From the NCBI GenBank assembly GCA_003151535.1, contig PLXT01000115.1, positions 33,941-97,940 of the forward strand: 64,000 bases of DNA, given 5' to 3'. The notes beneath the pieces are model-generated. The model did not search any database and had not been told where the DNA came from. It worked only from the letters and a program-made list of their open reading frames with translations. Below are positions 16,845 to 25,781 of the stretch, one piece after another. The translations under genes and the position numbers were made by a program. This DNA comes from Methanobacterium sp. (lineage in GTDB: Archaea > Methanobacteriota > Methanobacteria > Methanobacteriales > Methanobacteriaceae). Position 1 is the stretch's first letter, and each line of letters opens with the position of its first letter.

Positions 16845-17117
16845 TTATTTTTTTAAAGTGAACAAAATATAACCTTCTTGAATATCTATTGATTCAATTA
16901 ATCTATTAGTAGAATCATTAAAAAACTCCACTAAATTATCGCCTAATAAGATATAAGGACCACCGCTAGGGTCTATCATGGTGATTTTTCGCCCACCTTC
17001 TAGCTCTTCAAAGCCATACCTCATACCTAATTCAAAATAACCACTCATTCTAACTGTGTTATCTAAATCCTCAAAAGTAATTTTGTCTCTGTCTCTATTG
17101 CTGTAAACTATCTTCAT
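16845..17117 (-). CDS. Hypothetical protein, 90 aa
   Basis: Starting at MKIVYSNRDRDKITFEDLDN, a small beta-rich protein (SGGPYILLGDNLVEFF). The upstream ATG at 17144 lies inside the previous small gene, so the later start is preferred. No family recognised. Confidence 0.6.
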   Translation of the reverse strand: MKIVYSNRDRDKITFEDLDNTVRMSGYFELGMRYGFEELEGGRKITMIDPSGGPYILLGDNLVEFFNDSTNRLIESIDIQEGYILFTLKK

Positions 17118-17118
17118 A

Positions 17119-17280
17119 TTAATGTCTCTCTTTTTTAACTTCAATTCTCATAGCTGGGCTGAGGTATTTTTTTCTAAAATTAGTTAAATTTTTTGCCCAG
17201 CCCCATAGTTTAAAACGTATACAAGTATTCAGTACTTTGCTAGTTAATTTTAATACTCCATCGTAATAATATCTCTTCAT
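17119..17280 (-). CDS. Small basic protein, 53 aa
   Basis: An ORF MKRYYYDGVLKLTSKVLNTC with Trp/Lys-rich middle (KLWGWAKNLTNF) ends at a TAATATG junction with the next gene, which supports it. Function unknown. Confidence 0.5.
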   Translation of the reverse strand: MKRYYYDGVLKLTSKVLNTCIRFKLWGWAKNLTNFRKKYLSPAMRIEVKKERH

Positions 17281-17350
17281 TTATTTATTTAAAAAATAAA
17301 TATCAAAAAATAATTTTACAATTATACACAATGCTATGGCTAAAAACAAT

Positions 17351-17374
17351 AAAGCCCAAAAATTTTTGGGCTTT
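17351..17374. terminator. Perfect-palindrome terminator
   Basis: AAAGCCCAAAAA/TTTTTGGGCTTT is a 12-bp inverted repeat with flanking T/A runs; it could terminate transcription in either direction. It follows the stop of the holin-like gene at 17393-17614. Confidence 0.75.
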
Positions 17375-17392
17375 AAATTTTAATCTGGATAA

Positions 17393-17614
17393 TTAAACTG
17401 TTGTTCCTGAAAGTGGCGTAGGAGGTGTAGGAGGTGTAGGGGATGGCTTACTAACGATTGACCATATTGCACCAACTACTGTTATAATACCACCAATGAT
17501 TTGAGTTTCAAGGGCGCTGCTAATAGTACCTTCTGCAACCAAAATACCACCACCAAAGGTTAAGACGTGTCTAAGAATACCCAGAACTTGAATTTCTGTT
17601 AACTTAAGTTTCAT
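17393..17614 (-). CDS. Holin-like small membrane protein
   Basis: From MKLKLTEIQVLGILRHVLTF the 73-residue protein has two hydrophobic segments, the first around GGGILVAEGTIS and the second IIGGIITVVGAIWSIVSK. This pattern matches small phage holins such as the Pam3_gp28 type. The C-terminus is a repeated PTPP tail. A holin would permeabilise the membrane at lysis, but no endolysin gene is nearby, so the assignment rests on topology. Confidence 0.55.
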   Translation of the reverse strand: MKLKLTEIQVLGILRHVLTFGGGILVAEGTISSALETQIIGGIITVVGAIWSIVSKPSPTPPTPPTPLSGTTV

Positions 17615-17633
17615 AATGATTTTCTTATAAATA

Positions 17634-18116
17634 TCATCTGAAAACCTTAAAATCACTCCTCATATCAAAAAAACTCTTAAAAATTTGCATACTATCATAC
17701 AACGGAATGTTATACCTATTACAGAAAATATCCACATTAGCTTTTCTAGCATATCCTTCAGGACACACAACCGATATTTTGTTATAATGTGAAAATCTAC
17801 CCAATTCTAACATTGTTATAATACTATCCGTTTCTGGTAAGAAATTAAACAAAATAAAATCAGCTTTCTCCAAGGCATCCAATTCCCAATTAACCTGTTG
17901 AAACATTGCTGGGTTTTCAAACTTTTGTTCCAGTTTAGCATTCCAATCTTTTCGACGTGGGTTAAAAACACCCCAACCTTTACATAAGAAGAAATCTTTT
18001 GCTTGAAGCTGCCAATCAATAGAATTTCCCTGTTCTATCGTACCTGCTAAGAAAACGAATTGTTTATCAATACTTCTATTAGAAATATTCATGGGCGGCT
18101 CAAAGTAATTATTCAT
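17634..18116 (-). CDS. Nucleoside 2-deoxyribosyltransferase-like protein
   Basis: 160 residues with FVFLAGTIEQGNSIDWQ, FNPRRKDWNAKLEQKFENP and QQVNWELDALEKADFILFNF, then a C-terminal TMLELGRFSHY. These are the motifs of the nucleoside 2-deoxyribosyltransferase-like family (second Pfam branch), a Rossmann-like fold that cleaves N-glycosidic bonds of nucleosides or related nucleotides. A second member is at 60722-61123. The exact substrate (deoxynucleoside, or an NAD-related one) is unknown. Confidence 0.8.
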   Translation of the reverse strand: MNNYFEPPMNISNRSIDKQFVFLAGTIEQGNSIDWQLQAKDFFLCKGWGVFNPRRKDWNAKLEQKFENPAMFQQVNWELDALEKADFILFNFLPETDSIITMLELGRFSHYNKISVVCPEGYARKANVDIFCNRYNIPLYDSMQIFKSFFDMRSDFKVFR

Positions 18117-18128
18117 TAATCTATTAGT

Positions 18129-18644
18129 TTATTTATTGTATATGACGATTGTTACATCGCAATCTTTTAATTCAGCTTCGATTATTTTTTTTATAGTAGC
18201 CCAAGAACCACCCGCAAGCCCTGCGCCTATTTTGGGTAACCCAATGCGCTTACCTTTAAAAATATTATTTATCTTTCTCATACACAATGTCAGGGCTTCA
18301 TAATCCAGTGGTTTCTTAATACCATCAGAATGATTCTGACCATATTTGTATTGAGTGTAGCAATTAACCACCGTCAATTCAGGTTCATCCTCTGTATTAT
18401 CTGCATCATACAGATCCCACATGGCGTTTGATCCAAGAACAAATGTGTGATAATCTATACAACCCAATTTTTCAATAGTTTCGCCCCAAGTTTCCATCTC
18501 AAATACATCGCAACCAAAAGCCTTGGCCATTTGTGGTGCTATACCCGCACCCATCTTGGAGAAGCAGTTGCAGCCGTGGCCTATTACATCGAAAGCCCCG
18601 TTTCGCCCCAAGACAATTAGATCCCCATCTATTTCTTTATACAT
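18129..18644 (-). CDS. Macro-domain protein
   Basis: 171 residues. GDLIVLGRNGAFDVIGHGCN and KMGAGIAPQMAKAFG form the ADP-ribose binding loop; LPKIGAGLAGGSW is the second glycine-rich loop near residue 140. This layout matches phage macro domains that bind ADP-ribose or remove phosphate from ADP-ribose-1''-phosphate. The neighbourhood contains an NAD+-rebuilding pair (19614-21941) and a NADAR protein (44452), so a role in ADP-ribose handling is likely. Confidence 0.85.
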   Translation of the reverse strand: MYKEIDGDLIVLGRNGAFDVIGHGCNCFSKMGAGIAPQMAKAFGCDVFEMETWGETIEKLGCIDYHTFVLGSNAMWDLYDADNTEDEPELTVVNCYTQYKYGQNHSDGIKKPLDYEALTLCMRKINNIFKGKRIGLPKIGAGLAGGSWATIKKIIEAELKDCDVTIVIYNK

Positions 18645-18648
18645 AAAG

Positions 18649-18729
18649 TTATTTTTGTTTCCTTAAACATTCCTGTACCCATTCAAGATTTCGTTGCTCC
18701 TATTTTTCTATGGCATCGCCTTTAGCCAT
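18649..18729 (-). pseudogene. Tiny reading frame interrupted by one TAG
   Basis: MAKGDAIEK, a TAG, then EQRNLEWVQECLRKQK to a TAA. The frame stays sensible after the TAG and exactly fills the gap between two genes. It may be a decayed mini-gene; no TAG-reading tRNA is seen. Confidence 0.3.
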
Positions 18730-18734
18730 AGTTC

Positions 18735-19046
18735 TTATTTAATTTCGTCAAACCAAACGACGCCATTTAATAATGTTCTTTCCATCCTAATATGACCACC
18801 AATACCATATTCCCAATATGAAAAACGATACCCACCATCTGATCCATATGTCGAAACATCTGTGTAGATGGGAAGCTTATATGTAACAGTCTTAACACTT
18901 CCGTTCACCAATTCAACCCTAAAGGTTCTTTTAACCATTGTATGGTCATAATTATTCCATTGTTCGGCTATTACGGTAATTAGTGCTGCTAGGGTAAGTA
19001 ACATTATAATTGATAATGTCGAAGATATCGAAAATATAAATTTCAT
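18735..19046 (-). CDS. Single-pass membrane protein, 103 aa
   Basis: Starting at MKFIFSISSTLSIIMLLTLA, a signal-anchor helix is followed by a beta-rich soluble part (RTFRVELVNGSVKTVTYKLP). The seven-codon upstream ATG overlaps the previous gene's end. Function unknown. Confidence 0.6.
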   Translation of the reverse strand: MKFIFSISSTLSIIMLLTLAALITVIAEQWNNYDHTMVKRTFRVELVNGSVKTVTYKLPIYTDVSTYGSDGGYRFSYWEYGIGGHIRMERTLLNGVVWFDEIK

Positions 19047-19051
19047 AACGC

Positions 19052-19219
19052 TTACGATTTTAAACATTTATCTTTTAAATCCATACCTATTTGCATCCAG
19101 GTGCTTCTTCTACCAATAGTATATCCATTTTCACTATTTATAAGTAAGAACATCCCTATAACACTAGCAACTAAAAATAAAGTGGCGAACATCCAAATAA
19201 TAAAAACTACGTATTTCAT
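19052..19219 (-). CDS. Small membrane protein, 55 aa
   Basis: An ORF MKYVVFIIWMFATLFLVASV with one long hydrophobic helix and a polar tail, ending just before the next start codon. Function unknown. Confidence 0.5.
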   Translation of the reverse strand: MKYVVFIIWMFATLFLVASVIGMFLLINSENGYTIGRRSTWMQIGMDLKDKCLKS

Positions 19220-19260
19220 AAAGTATTTTTTTTATGCCATTCAATATTGTTTTTCGTCCA

Positions 19261-19608
19261 TCAGACAGGTATTATTAATTCACGTTTATTCTCCAAGTCA
19301 AACTCCAAATTCCAATCGCAACTATTTGGAGTATTATCTTGCCAACTTCTTAGTACTATATCACACACGTACACCTTCTCTTGTTCTTCCATATTACTAC
19401 TCACTACACCTAAATTATTGTTATTATCAAGATCCAATATTTCATTTAATGTGATAGTCTTTTCAATTATCTCATTACTCGTCTCATCACGTAGAAGCTT
19501 ATCAATTCCAGTTAAACGTAATACTACATTACTACTTTCTTTGATTAGGATGCCCTCGCCATTACCCAGTATTGCAACAATACAATCCTTATAAGTAGCA
19601 GTTGTCAT
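19261..19608 (-). CDS. Hypothetical protein, 115 aa
   Basis: Acidic soluble protein starting MTTATYKDCIVAILGNGEGI, followed six bases later by the Nampt-like gene. It is probably co-transcribed with it. No family recognised. Confidence 0.6.
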   Translation of the reverse strand: MTTATYKDCIVAILGNGEGILIKESSNVVLRLTGIDKLLRDETSNEIIEKTITLNEILDLDNNNNLGVVSSNMEEQEKVYVCDIVLRSWQDNTPNSCDWNLEFDLENKRELIIPV

Positions 19609-19613
19609 GATAA

Positions 19614-21164
19614 TTAGATTATGAGTTTCTTGCGAATTTCTTCAAAAGTAGTGATATTCTCAAACTCACCGTCCCTATACAATACTTTTAATGCACCCTC
19701 TTTTTCTTCGGCCATACTAACTTTTTCAATCAGTTCGTAAGTACCGCTTTCCCCAATCACTTTTCCCAATCCTGTTGCTGATTTTTTAGTACCGTCATCA
19801 GTTATGGGATCTTTGAATATTTCACGCTCTTCACCGTTTACGATGACGAAAGTAGCCTTCATCGCAAACCCAAAGGTGTCACGTGTATTAAACTGATATG
19901 TAAAGCTACCCACACCCAATACAATATTGGTGCTAGCGAAGCCTTTATCTGCTAAGCGCTGACAAATTTCTTCGGCACGTGCAATCGTGATAGAATCTCC
20001 GTACAAAGCCCCAATGTGCGTATCTAAGACTTTATAACCTTGGTCATTAATAGTGCCGCCGAAGACTTCCCATAGCAATTCAATAACTCCTTTGCATGCT
20101 GGGATATCTTTTTCTTCGATAAGCCTATCTGGCATGAATCTATTATCTAGGGTATAATATTTACCGTCAACTATAGTAAACTCTTTGTGACCACAAATTA
20201 TATCAACAGGATTACCACTGTCAGGACGTAAAACCAATTTACCATCACGAGCTAAAATTTCATTCTTCAGTGTACGAACATGCTGGGTACAGACTTTCCA
20301 TAAATCCCATGTGTCAGCTACAACACCCAATATACCTGTAGGATATATAGTGAACAGTCTGCGGATTGTTTCTACTTCATCATCTTTTTTACCTGCGCAC
20401 ATTACGCTGTGTTCAGTTGCAGGTACGGTACCAATAACTTGACCTTGTGCATTATAGTATTTTCTAGCACCATTAATAACTGGCAGTGTATCAGATCCCA
20501 TGAATGATGTGGCATGACCCAATCCAGAAGTTATTGATGGTCCAATGCCATCCATTCCACGCATGCTGAAATCATGCGCCTGCCAATCCACAAACCACGC
20601 TCTTCCTATGTCAGTTTTTTGCTGCCAATAAGACAAAAGTTTACGATAAGAATGTGCAATAGTTGCAGAAGTCATTGGCTTCCACAGCAAGTTAGAGATG
20701 ATTGTTTCAAGGAAGTTTGTAACCCAAAAAAAATCTGGGTGTGTATTTTTTATCGTTAATACTGGAACGCGAATTGGAACCAATGTACCTTCTTCCAATA
20801 TTTTCACTTCAATGGGTAGATACCCTAAGTCATGTAACCGTTCAATACGACTTACATCATAATTAACACCCAAAAGCAAAGAATATTCTCTTTTGATCTC
20901 TTGGCAAACTACATTCTTTGGTTTACTAAAAAACCCATACTGGAAGAGAGAATGTATTTCAATCATTGTCATTTGTTGACCAAATGACACTACTTGTTCA
21001 CAACCTTGTGGAGCATACTTATTACTTCTGGGCGTAAAGTTTGAACACACAAATGTTGTACCATCAGGATATTGAGGGGGGTGAGAAGTTTTGTACCCAT
21101 CACATAATAAAAATGGGTTAATAATGTCTGACACTAATTGCCAATTAATAGATTGATTGCTCAT
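19614..21164 (-). CDS. nadV: Nicotinamide phosphoribosyltransferase-like enzyme (Nampt/NadV; candidate Namat)
   Basis: 516 residues with the full Nampt pattern: LLCDGYKTSHPPQYPDGTT near residue 20, FTPRSNKY, WQAHDFSMRGMDG near 190, PATEHSVMCAG, VVADTWDLWKV and VLRPDSGNPVD. Nampt joins nicotinamide to PRPP to make NMN. The gene lies 9 bases after a PRPP-synthetase-like gene (21174). In phages that pairing has been shown (NARP1) to rebuild NAD+ directly, with the Nampt-like enzyme using ADP-ribose pyrophosphate instead of PRPP. Sequence alone cannot separate the two activities. Confidence 0.93.
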   Translation of the reverse strand: MSNQSINWQLVSDIINPFLLCDGYKTSHPPQYPDGTTFVCSNFTPRSNKYAPQGCEQVVSFGQQMTMIEIHSLFQYGFFSKPKNVVCQEIKREYSLLLGVNYDVSRIERLHDLGYLPIEVKILEEGTLVPIRVPVLTIKNTHPDFFWVTNFLETIISNLLWKPMTSATIAHSYRKLLSYWQQKTDIGRAWFVDWQAHDFSMRGMDGIGPSITSGLGHATSFMGSDTLPVINGARKYYNAQGQVIGTVPATEHSVMCAGKKDDEVETIRRLFTIYPTGILGVVADTWDLWKVCTQHVRTLKNEILARDGKLVLRPDSGNPVDIICGHKEFTIVDGKYYTLDNRFMPDRLIEEKDIPACKGVIELLWEVFGGTINDQGYKVLDTHIGALYGDSITIARAEEICQRLADKGFASTNIVLGVGSFTYQFNTRDTFGFAMKATFVIVNGEEREIFKDPITDDGTKKSATGLGKVIGESGTYELIEKVSMAEEKEGALKVLYRDGEFENITTFEEIRKKLII

Positions 21165-21173
21165 GTTTTGGGG

Positions 21174-21941
21174 TTAAAAAAGTTTTATTATTGTAAGATT
21201 GTTTAAATCGTATTCGTCATATTTGCTATTGGTACAAAATACCGTTTCGTATAATGTCTCCAACTCTTTATTGGGATTCTTAACTGTCATATGACTTACA
21301 GCTAGATATAATTTACCCACGTTGCGATCCTTAAGCATCTTTGCAAGGCCCAAAAACGTCCCTCCAACCACGCATATGTCATCCGCAATTAAAATGTCTT
21401 TACCTTGGAAATCTTGCCGATCAATAACTTGTGTGAGCTTATGCGTGTGAGGATCACGGGCTTTATTGGCTCCATATACCTCACCATCGAATGATATAAT
21501 ATCGGCTAGCTTATTGATCCATTTGTAAGATCCTGCGTCCGTGGAAAGCAAAATAGGTTTTGGTGGTATTTCTGAAAGAACAGTTTTGATAAATTTGCTA
21601 TTATCAATAATTCGCACATTGTTTAGAAGTGCTGGTGTGATATCGCTATGAGGATGGAAAACATGTACCTTACCAAAGTTACAAGAGTTTATGAAATCAC
21701 ATACCAATTTCAATTCAAAGGATTGGTTGTCTGAAAACCTACGATCATGCTGTTGCTGAAACATACACGGAATTCTCAATTCAACATCTTTAATTCCGTT
21801 ATAATCACAACTGTCTTTCAGTGATTTTACAAAAAATAGATCTTCGTAGGAATTTATTTTTTCTGTAATTATGGGGTTGGTAAAATCATCAATACTGGCA
21901 TACACGCCGTTATCAGGGTATCGGTTTCTTTTATACTGCAT
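21174..21941 (-). CDS. PRPP synthetase-like enzyme (candidate ADPR-PP synthetase, Adps)
   Basis: 255 residues, shorter than a housekeeping Prs (about 310). It keeps QQQHDRRF, HVFHPHSD, LLSTDAGSYKWI and the phosphoribosyl-type loop DILIADDICVVGGTF. A usual Prs would make PRPP from ribose-5-phosphate and ATP. Because it is paired with the Nampt-like gene, it may instead phosphorylate ADP-ribose in the NARP1 NAD+-reconstitution route. That route counters NADase defences. Confidence 0.85.
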   Translation of the reverse strand: MQYKRNRYPDNGVYASIDDFTNPIITEKINSYEDLFFVKSLKDSCDYNGIKDVELRIPCMFQQQHDRRFSDNQSFELKLVCDFINSCNFGKVHVFHPHSDITPALLNNVRIIDNSKFIKTVLSEIPPKPILLSTDAGSYKWINKLADIISFDGEVYGANKARDPHTHKLTQVIDRQDFQGKDILIADDICVVGGTFLGLAKMLKDRNVGKLYLAVSHMTVKNPNKELETLYETVFCTNSKYDEYDLNNLTIIKLF

Positions 21942-22009
21942 TTTAATAAATTTAATTTAACTTTTTAGTATAGCCTCAAAAACCTCCTCTATGTTTCATA
22001 ATTTAATTA

Positions 22010-22942
22010 TTATGCTGGGCAATGAATAATTTCTTTTCCGCGACCAATACTTGGCTTAGCTTTATCTGGGTTATTTCTCATCCATTCTTGGACAAACCAT
22101 AATTGCCCACAGCCTCCGCCTATATCGTCCTGACCTGCTGGATTAAAGACACGAGTAGAAAAACCTCTATTAGCCAATTCAGTTGTAAAATCAAGCGCCA
22201 ATTCTTCTTGCCTTTTATTGGCTGCAGCAATATGTTCATCACGTTCACATATTACAGATATAGTGGCTTCCCAGTGAGTTGGGTTAAATAATTCCAATAA
22301 TCTATCGGCATCCTCTTGGGTGTTATTTTTCTCATGCACACAATAGTTAAAAAATGCTTTTCGGCCTGTAGTAGAATGAAACTTTGTACCCACTTCAGCT
22401 ATCTTACTTAAAGTTAATTTTTTAGCAAAAGGAATGAGTTTATTCCGAGCTTCATCGGAAGATTCATGTACGGAAAATTGTAGACCAATTTTAGGTATTT
22501 CTACCGATAACGAAATTAGCTCATCGTATGAATCTACATCAGGCCCAGATGTGCTTATTAATAGTGCTGCGTTGGGATACAGTTCATGAAGTTTGTTAAG
22601 AGCAATTTTAAGATTCTTGAAGTTAAGGAAAGGTTCCCCCATACTCATAAACATAATTTGAAGTCTACCTATATCCTTAACGTCAACGTTAGTAGTTTCC
22701 AGAAGGTGAACTGGTTGTGAAATTATTTCTTCACTTGTTAAAGACCTTACAAAGTTATCTCCAGCGCCACAGAATCTGCATCCCACTGGACAACCACTTT
22801 GAGTACTACAACAAATAACTGTTCTGTCCTCATATGTTGGATATTTGTATAACACTGACTCGGCAACTGCTGAATCTTTAGTGAAGACAAATTTCTTAAC
22901 ATTAGTATCAGTACTTTGAATTTCTTTAATATCGCTCCACAT
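22010..22942 (-). CDS. RlmN-like radical SAM enzyme
   Basis: 310 residues. The cluster motif is CPVGCRFCGAG (CxxxCxxC, about residues 51-58). MSMGEPFLNF is the RlmN/Cfr motif, and GGGCGQLWF near the C-terminus holds the second catalytic cysteine. RlmN methylates A2503 of 23S rRNA and A37 of some tRNAs at C2. The N-terminal domain is shorter than in host RlmN. With the tRNA cluster in this window, a tRNA-modification role is plausible but unproven. Confidence 0.85.
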   Translation of the reverse strand: MWSDIKEIQSTDTNVKKFVFTKDSAVAESVLYKYPTYEDRTVICCSTQSGCPVGCRFCGAGDNFVRSLTSEEIISQPVHLLETTNVDVKDIGRLQIMFMSMGEPFLNFKNLKIALNKLHELYPNAALLISTSGPDVDSYDELISLSVEIPKIGLQFSVHESSDEARNKLIPFAKKLTLSKIAEVGTKFHSTTGRKAFFNYCVHEKNNTQEDADRLLELFNPTHWEATISVICERDEHIAAANKRQEELALDFTTELANRGFSTRVFNPAGQDDIGGGCGQLWFVQEWMRNNPDKAKPSIGRGKEIIHCPA

Positions 22943-22973
22943 AAGAAGGGTTTTTAATTAATAAATAAATTAT

Positions 22974-23516
22974 TTAAATATTCAAACATTGGTTGGAATG
23001 GTGTTTTGCCTCGCCGAATCCCAACTTTGAGATAAAGTGTGCGTTTTCTTTTTGATACGTAGTAAACATTTTACTTTTTGTCATCTTGGAATATTGCACA
23101 TTTGCAATTCTATCACATAACTTAACGAACACAGCGGCATTGATCTTAACTATCCCAGCATAATATTTATCATTGGCTCTTTCTTCACGAGTTTTACCTT
23201 TCTCATTAGAGACTGCGTATATTATATCAGCGGCTTCTTCACCCAAATGGCCAAACACATCATTGTAAGACACCCTGCAATCCTCAATTAAATCATGGCC
23301 CCAGCATGCACGTATAATTATTTCCCTGTTATATTCTCGTTTCTCCCGATTATAATTTATACCAGACAGAGTACTATCCAAATACAAATCGATAAAATCT
23401 TTTGCGACATTTACAACCATACGCAAATGAAATTCGTATGGCAAGTATTCAGAATACATGTAACATGTTCTTACATGTTGTTGGATACACCAGTTAGAAA
23501 TTAGCTCTTGTGTCAT
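22974..23516 (-). CDS. HD-domain phosphohydrolase (RelA/SpoT hydrolase-like)
   Basis: 180 residues. ACWGHDLIEDCRVSYNDV carries the HD metal-binding pair, followed by LGEEAADIIYAVSNEKGKTR and VFVKLCDRIANVQYS, the order seen in the hydrolase domain of RelA/SpoT and small MESH1-like enzymes. It could remove pyrophosphate from (p)ppGpp or act on another nucleotide. No synthetase domain is attached. Confidence 0.75.
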   Translation of the reverse strand: MTQELISNWCIQQHVRTCYMYSEYLPYEFHLRMVVNVAKDFIDLYLDSTLSGINYNREKREYNREIIIRACWGHDLIEDCRVSYNDVFGHLGEEAADIIYAVSNEKGKTREERANDKYYAGIVKINAAVFVKLCDRIANVQYSKMTKSKMFTTYQKENAHFISKLGFGEAKHHSNQCLNI

Positions 23517-23559
23517 AACGCTTATTTGATTAAATATACTAAATATTTTTGGTTAAATA

Positions 23560-23736
23560 TCAAAACAAATCCTTTATTTTACCATAAAATATCTTAACGG
23601 CTATACTTAGTATGATAGCAATAAACGATACTAACCCCAGTATTTGCATTGTTTGCCAAAAATGAAACAGTAACACGTACACGGCAAATAAAACACACAA
23701 TGTTTTACTGATATTTTTAATTTCAGACGTAGACAT
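23560..23736 (-). CDS. Small membrane protein, 58 aa
   Basis: An ORF MSTSEIKNISKTLCVLFAVY with two hydrophobic helices and a basic tail KIFYGKIKDLF. It fits exactly between its neighbours. Confidence 0.5.
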   Translation of the reverse strand: MSTSEIKNISKTLCVLFAVYVLLFHFWQTMQILGLVSFIAIILSIAVKIFYGKIKDLF

Positions 23737-23745
23737 TATAAAATT

Positions 23746-24249
23746 CTATTTTAATCCCTTTGTTAAAACTAAATCTTCTTTATCTTCAAAGTACTCAATC
23801 GGTAAACCATTTTCCTTTGTATATTCTCCTACTGTAGAAGCATCAATAAATCCATTCTTGTGATAGAAGTTTAACGGCTTTTTATTTTTATCGATATAAA
23901 CACATAGTTCAGTGCAATTTTCCTTTATTGCTTTTTCTTCCAATTGATTGAGAACAAGAGTACCTAAATTTTTGTTTCTATATTCATCTAAAACACCAAA
24001 CCACCCTAGCCACAATTGATCTGTAGATCCTGGGTGCAATGAATAAAGGCCACATATCCCTATTGTCTTTCTTTTATATTTGATAATGAAAACTTCCCAA
24101 AAATGTTCTGATTTATCTCCCTTATCTAGCACTCCGCACCACGATAAAATAGCATGATAATAAGTATAACCAAAATCTAAAATAAAGCCCTCTAATATAG
24201 GGCGATAGGCTTTCAGTCGTCGTGTCTGAACTAATGAAATTAAACACAT
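23746..24249 (-). CDS. GNAT-family acetyltransferase
   Basis: 167 residues with LWLGWFGVLDEYRNKNLGTL (the acetyl-CoA binding region) and LNFYHKNGFIDA near the C-terminus, the standard GNAT layout. It should transfer an acetyl group from acetyl-CoA to an amine; the substrate is unknown. Confidence 0.8.
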   Translation of the reverse strand: MCLISLVQTRRLKAYRPILEGFILDFGYTYYHAILSWCGVLDKGDKSEHFWEVFIIKYKRKTIGICGLYSLHPGSTDQLWLGWFGVLDEYRNKNLGTLVLNQLEEKAIKENCTELCVYIDKNKKPLNFYHKNGFIDASTVGEYTKENGLPIEYFEDKEDLVLTKGLK

Positions 24250-24314
24250 TAAATAGTCTTTATGGAATGAACTTATAAGTCTGGTTGCTCTTTTTTGTTA
24301 TTTTTTATATTAGT

Positions 24315-24602
24315 TTAAATTGGCAACCATTTTATTTTCCAAAATTCATACCATTTCCTTTTAGCCTGTAACTTACACTCACTAAAAGGATTTGTTCCGA
24401 AAGATACTTTGTTGTAATATTTGGCTGTTAATACATTTATGAATACTTCATGATAGTTTGGTGGTATGCTGGCAAAATCTGATATTATATCCACTGTCAA
24501 ATCTATTGGGCCTTCTTGGGTTATCACAGTTAATACTTCCGACATTCTAACAATCGTGGATGCCTTAACATTAAGGACATCTGATTGAAGGTTATATTCC
24601 AT
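24315..24602 (-). CDS. Hypothetical protein, 95 aa
   Basis: Begins MEYNLQSDVLNVKASTIVRM; alternating beta pattern, basic Trp-rich tail (RKWYEFWKIKWLP). No family recognised. Confidence 0.6.
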   Translation of the reverse strand: MEYNLQSDVLNVKASTIVRMSEVLTVITQEGPIDLTVDIISDFASIPPNYHEVFINVLTAKYYNKVSFGTNPFSECKLQAKRKWYEFWKIKWLPI

Positions 24603-24638
24603 AATTAAAATTTAATTGATTTCACGAGTTAAAGGTGA

Positions 24639-25580
24639 TTAGAAGCGAATCCCCTTGATATATTCTATATGTTCCTCGGACATTGGTGCCCCAGTGAAAT
24701 TGAGGGTTAAAAAAGTGGTCAACACATCCTCCTCGCTTGCAGACTCAGATAATTCACCCACGGTCAAAGCATCGTAGTTTAAAAACCTTCTTTGAGCATT
24801 TGCTGATAAATCCTCAAAAAAGTTTCCATATTCGTCAGGGAATTTATTCTGTACAAATTCTAATATAGCGTGAAACCGTTGTTTGCCATCTACACAATCG
24901 AAATTAAAGCCATGCCCTGTCTCGATGACTTCTTTTTCGATGTGCGCCCAAGCATGATATTTAAATAAGAATTTACCTATTTCAATACCATTGTATATAC
25001 TGGAGATTAGAAGCTGTTTTTCATGTTTCGTCCATACCAATGGTCTTTGATAATACTTTACACCTTCTGATGTCGTAACATATGGGTTGAAATTAATTCC
25101 TCCATACGTCTTACCAAAATGATCTCCGTCCTCTTTCTTGTCGAAATGATTATAATCTGGGGTGTTAAATAAATCACTTTTTCTACCATATCCACCACGG
25201 CTCAATATACTTTCAATTGAGTTGTTATAAAATCTAACATCAACGGTTCGTTTAAATGGATTTGCACCGCATGCGAATGTGTTTTGTTTAACAAACTCAG
25301 CCTTAACAACTTTATCATCATATTCATAACCTTTTAAAGCAATTTCAGAAGGTATACTGTGACTGTAACTCTCAATGTCATAACATAATCCATGAACTGG
25401 GCTATCGATAATTTTTAGTATATCGCCACTAAGATAAAACACAGTATCCGTAGATGTCTGAACAAATTTACCCTTAACCTTAACCGAACCAATTTTCTTA
25501 TATGGCACCCTAACATCTACATAATCACCAACTTTAATGGGTTTCTGTAATTGGGCTTGTATTTCTTGACTCTTGCTCAT
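24639..25580 (-). CDS. DUF262-like protein
   Basis: 313 residues. The second half has YYQRPLVWTKHEKQLLISSI and DCVDGKQRFHAILEFVQ, the 'QRxxxW...DGxQR' signature of DUF262, a ParB-like nuclease/NTPase domain. The first 100 residues form a separate beta-rich part (VGDYVDVRVPYKKIGSVKVK). DUF262 occurs in GmrSD-type restriction systems, but also alone in phages. No partner gene of that system is nearby. Confidence 0.75.
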   Translation of the reverse strand: MSKSQEIQAQLQKPIKVGDYVDVRVPYKKIGSVKVKGKFVQTSTDTVFYLSGDILKIIDSPVHGLCYDIESYSHSIPSEIALKGYEYDDKVVKAEFVKQNTFACGANPFKRTVDVRFYNNSIESILSRGGYGRKSDLFNTPDYNHFDKKEDGDHFGKTYGGINFNPYVTTSEGVKYYQRPLVWTKHEKQLLISSIYNGIEIGKFLFKYHAWAHIEKEVIETGHGFNFDCVDGKQRFHAILEFVQNKFPDEYGNFFEDLSANAQRRFLNYDALTVGELSESASEEDVLTTFLTLNFTGAPMSEEHIEYIKGIRF

Positions 25581-25734
25581 GTTTTAAGGTGTTTATTTTT
25601 GTTATCAGTTCGTTTAAGACTCTATCAAGTTCTCTCCTTTTTGGTGTTTCTGGACTATAAATCAATGCTAAGTCCTTAGAGTATTTGAAATGTTCCCAAT
25701 AATTAAATTGAAGTATTTCTAACTGGATTGTCAT
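25534..25734 (-). CDS. Short helical protein, 66 aa
   Basis: Starting at MTIQLEILQFNYWEHFKYSK with a basic helical C-half (LDRVLNELITKINTLKHEQE). The start lies only six bases after a TATATTTG box, so the transcript may have almost no leader. It overlaps the start of the DUF262-like gene by 47 bases. Confidence 0.5.
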   Translation of the reverse strand: MTIQLEILQFNYWEHFKYSKDLALIYSPETPKRRELDRVLNELITKINTLKHEQESRNTSPITETH

Positions 25735-25740
25735 CGAGTG

Positions 25741-25772
25741 CAAATATAACAAAACTTCTTTACTATAGCAAA
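25741..25772 (-). promoter_or_regulatory. Promoter upstream of 25534-25734
   Basis: Minus strand TTTG, 20 bases, TATATTTG. Confidence 0.65.
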
Positions 25773-25781
25773 ACTTATTTA

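Noticed and set aside
24639..25580. Full GmrSD restriction system
   Set aside because: Only a DUF262-like protein is present; no HNH-fused partner or second subunit lies next to it.
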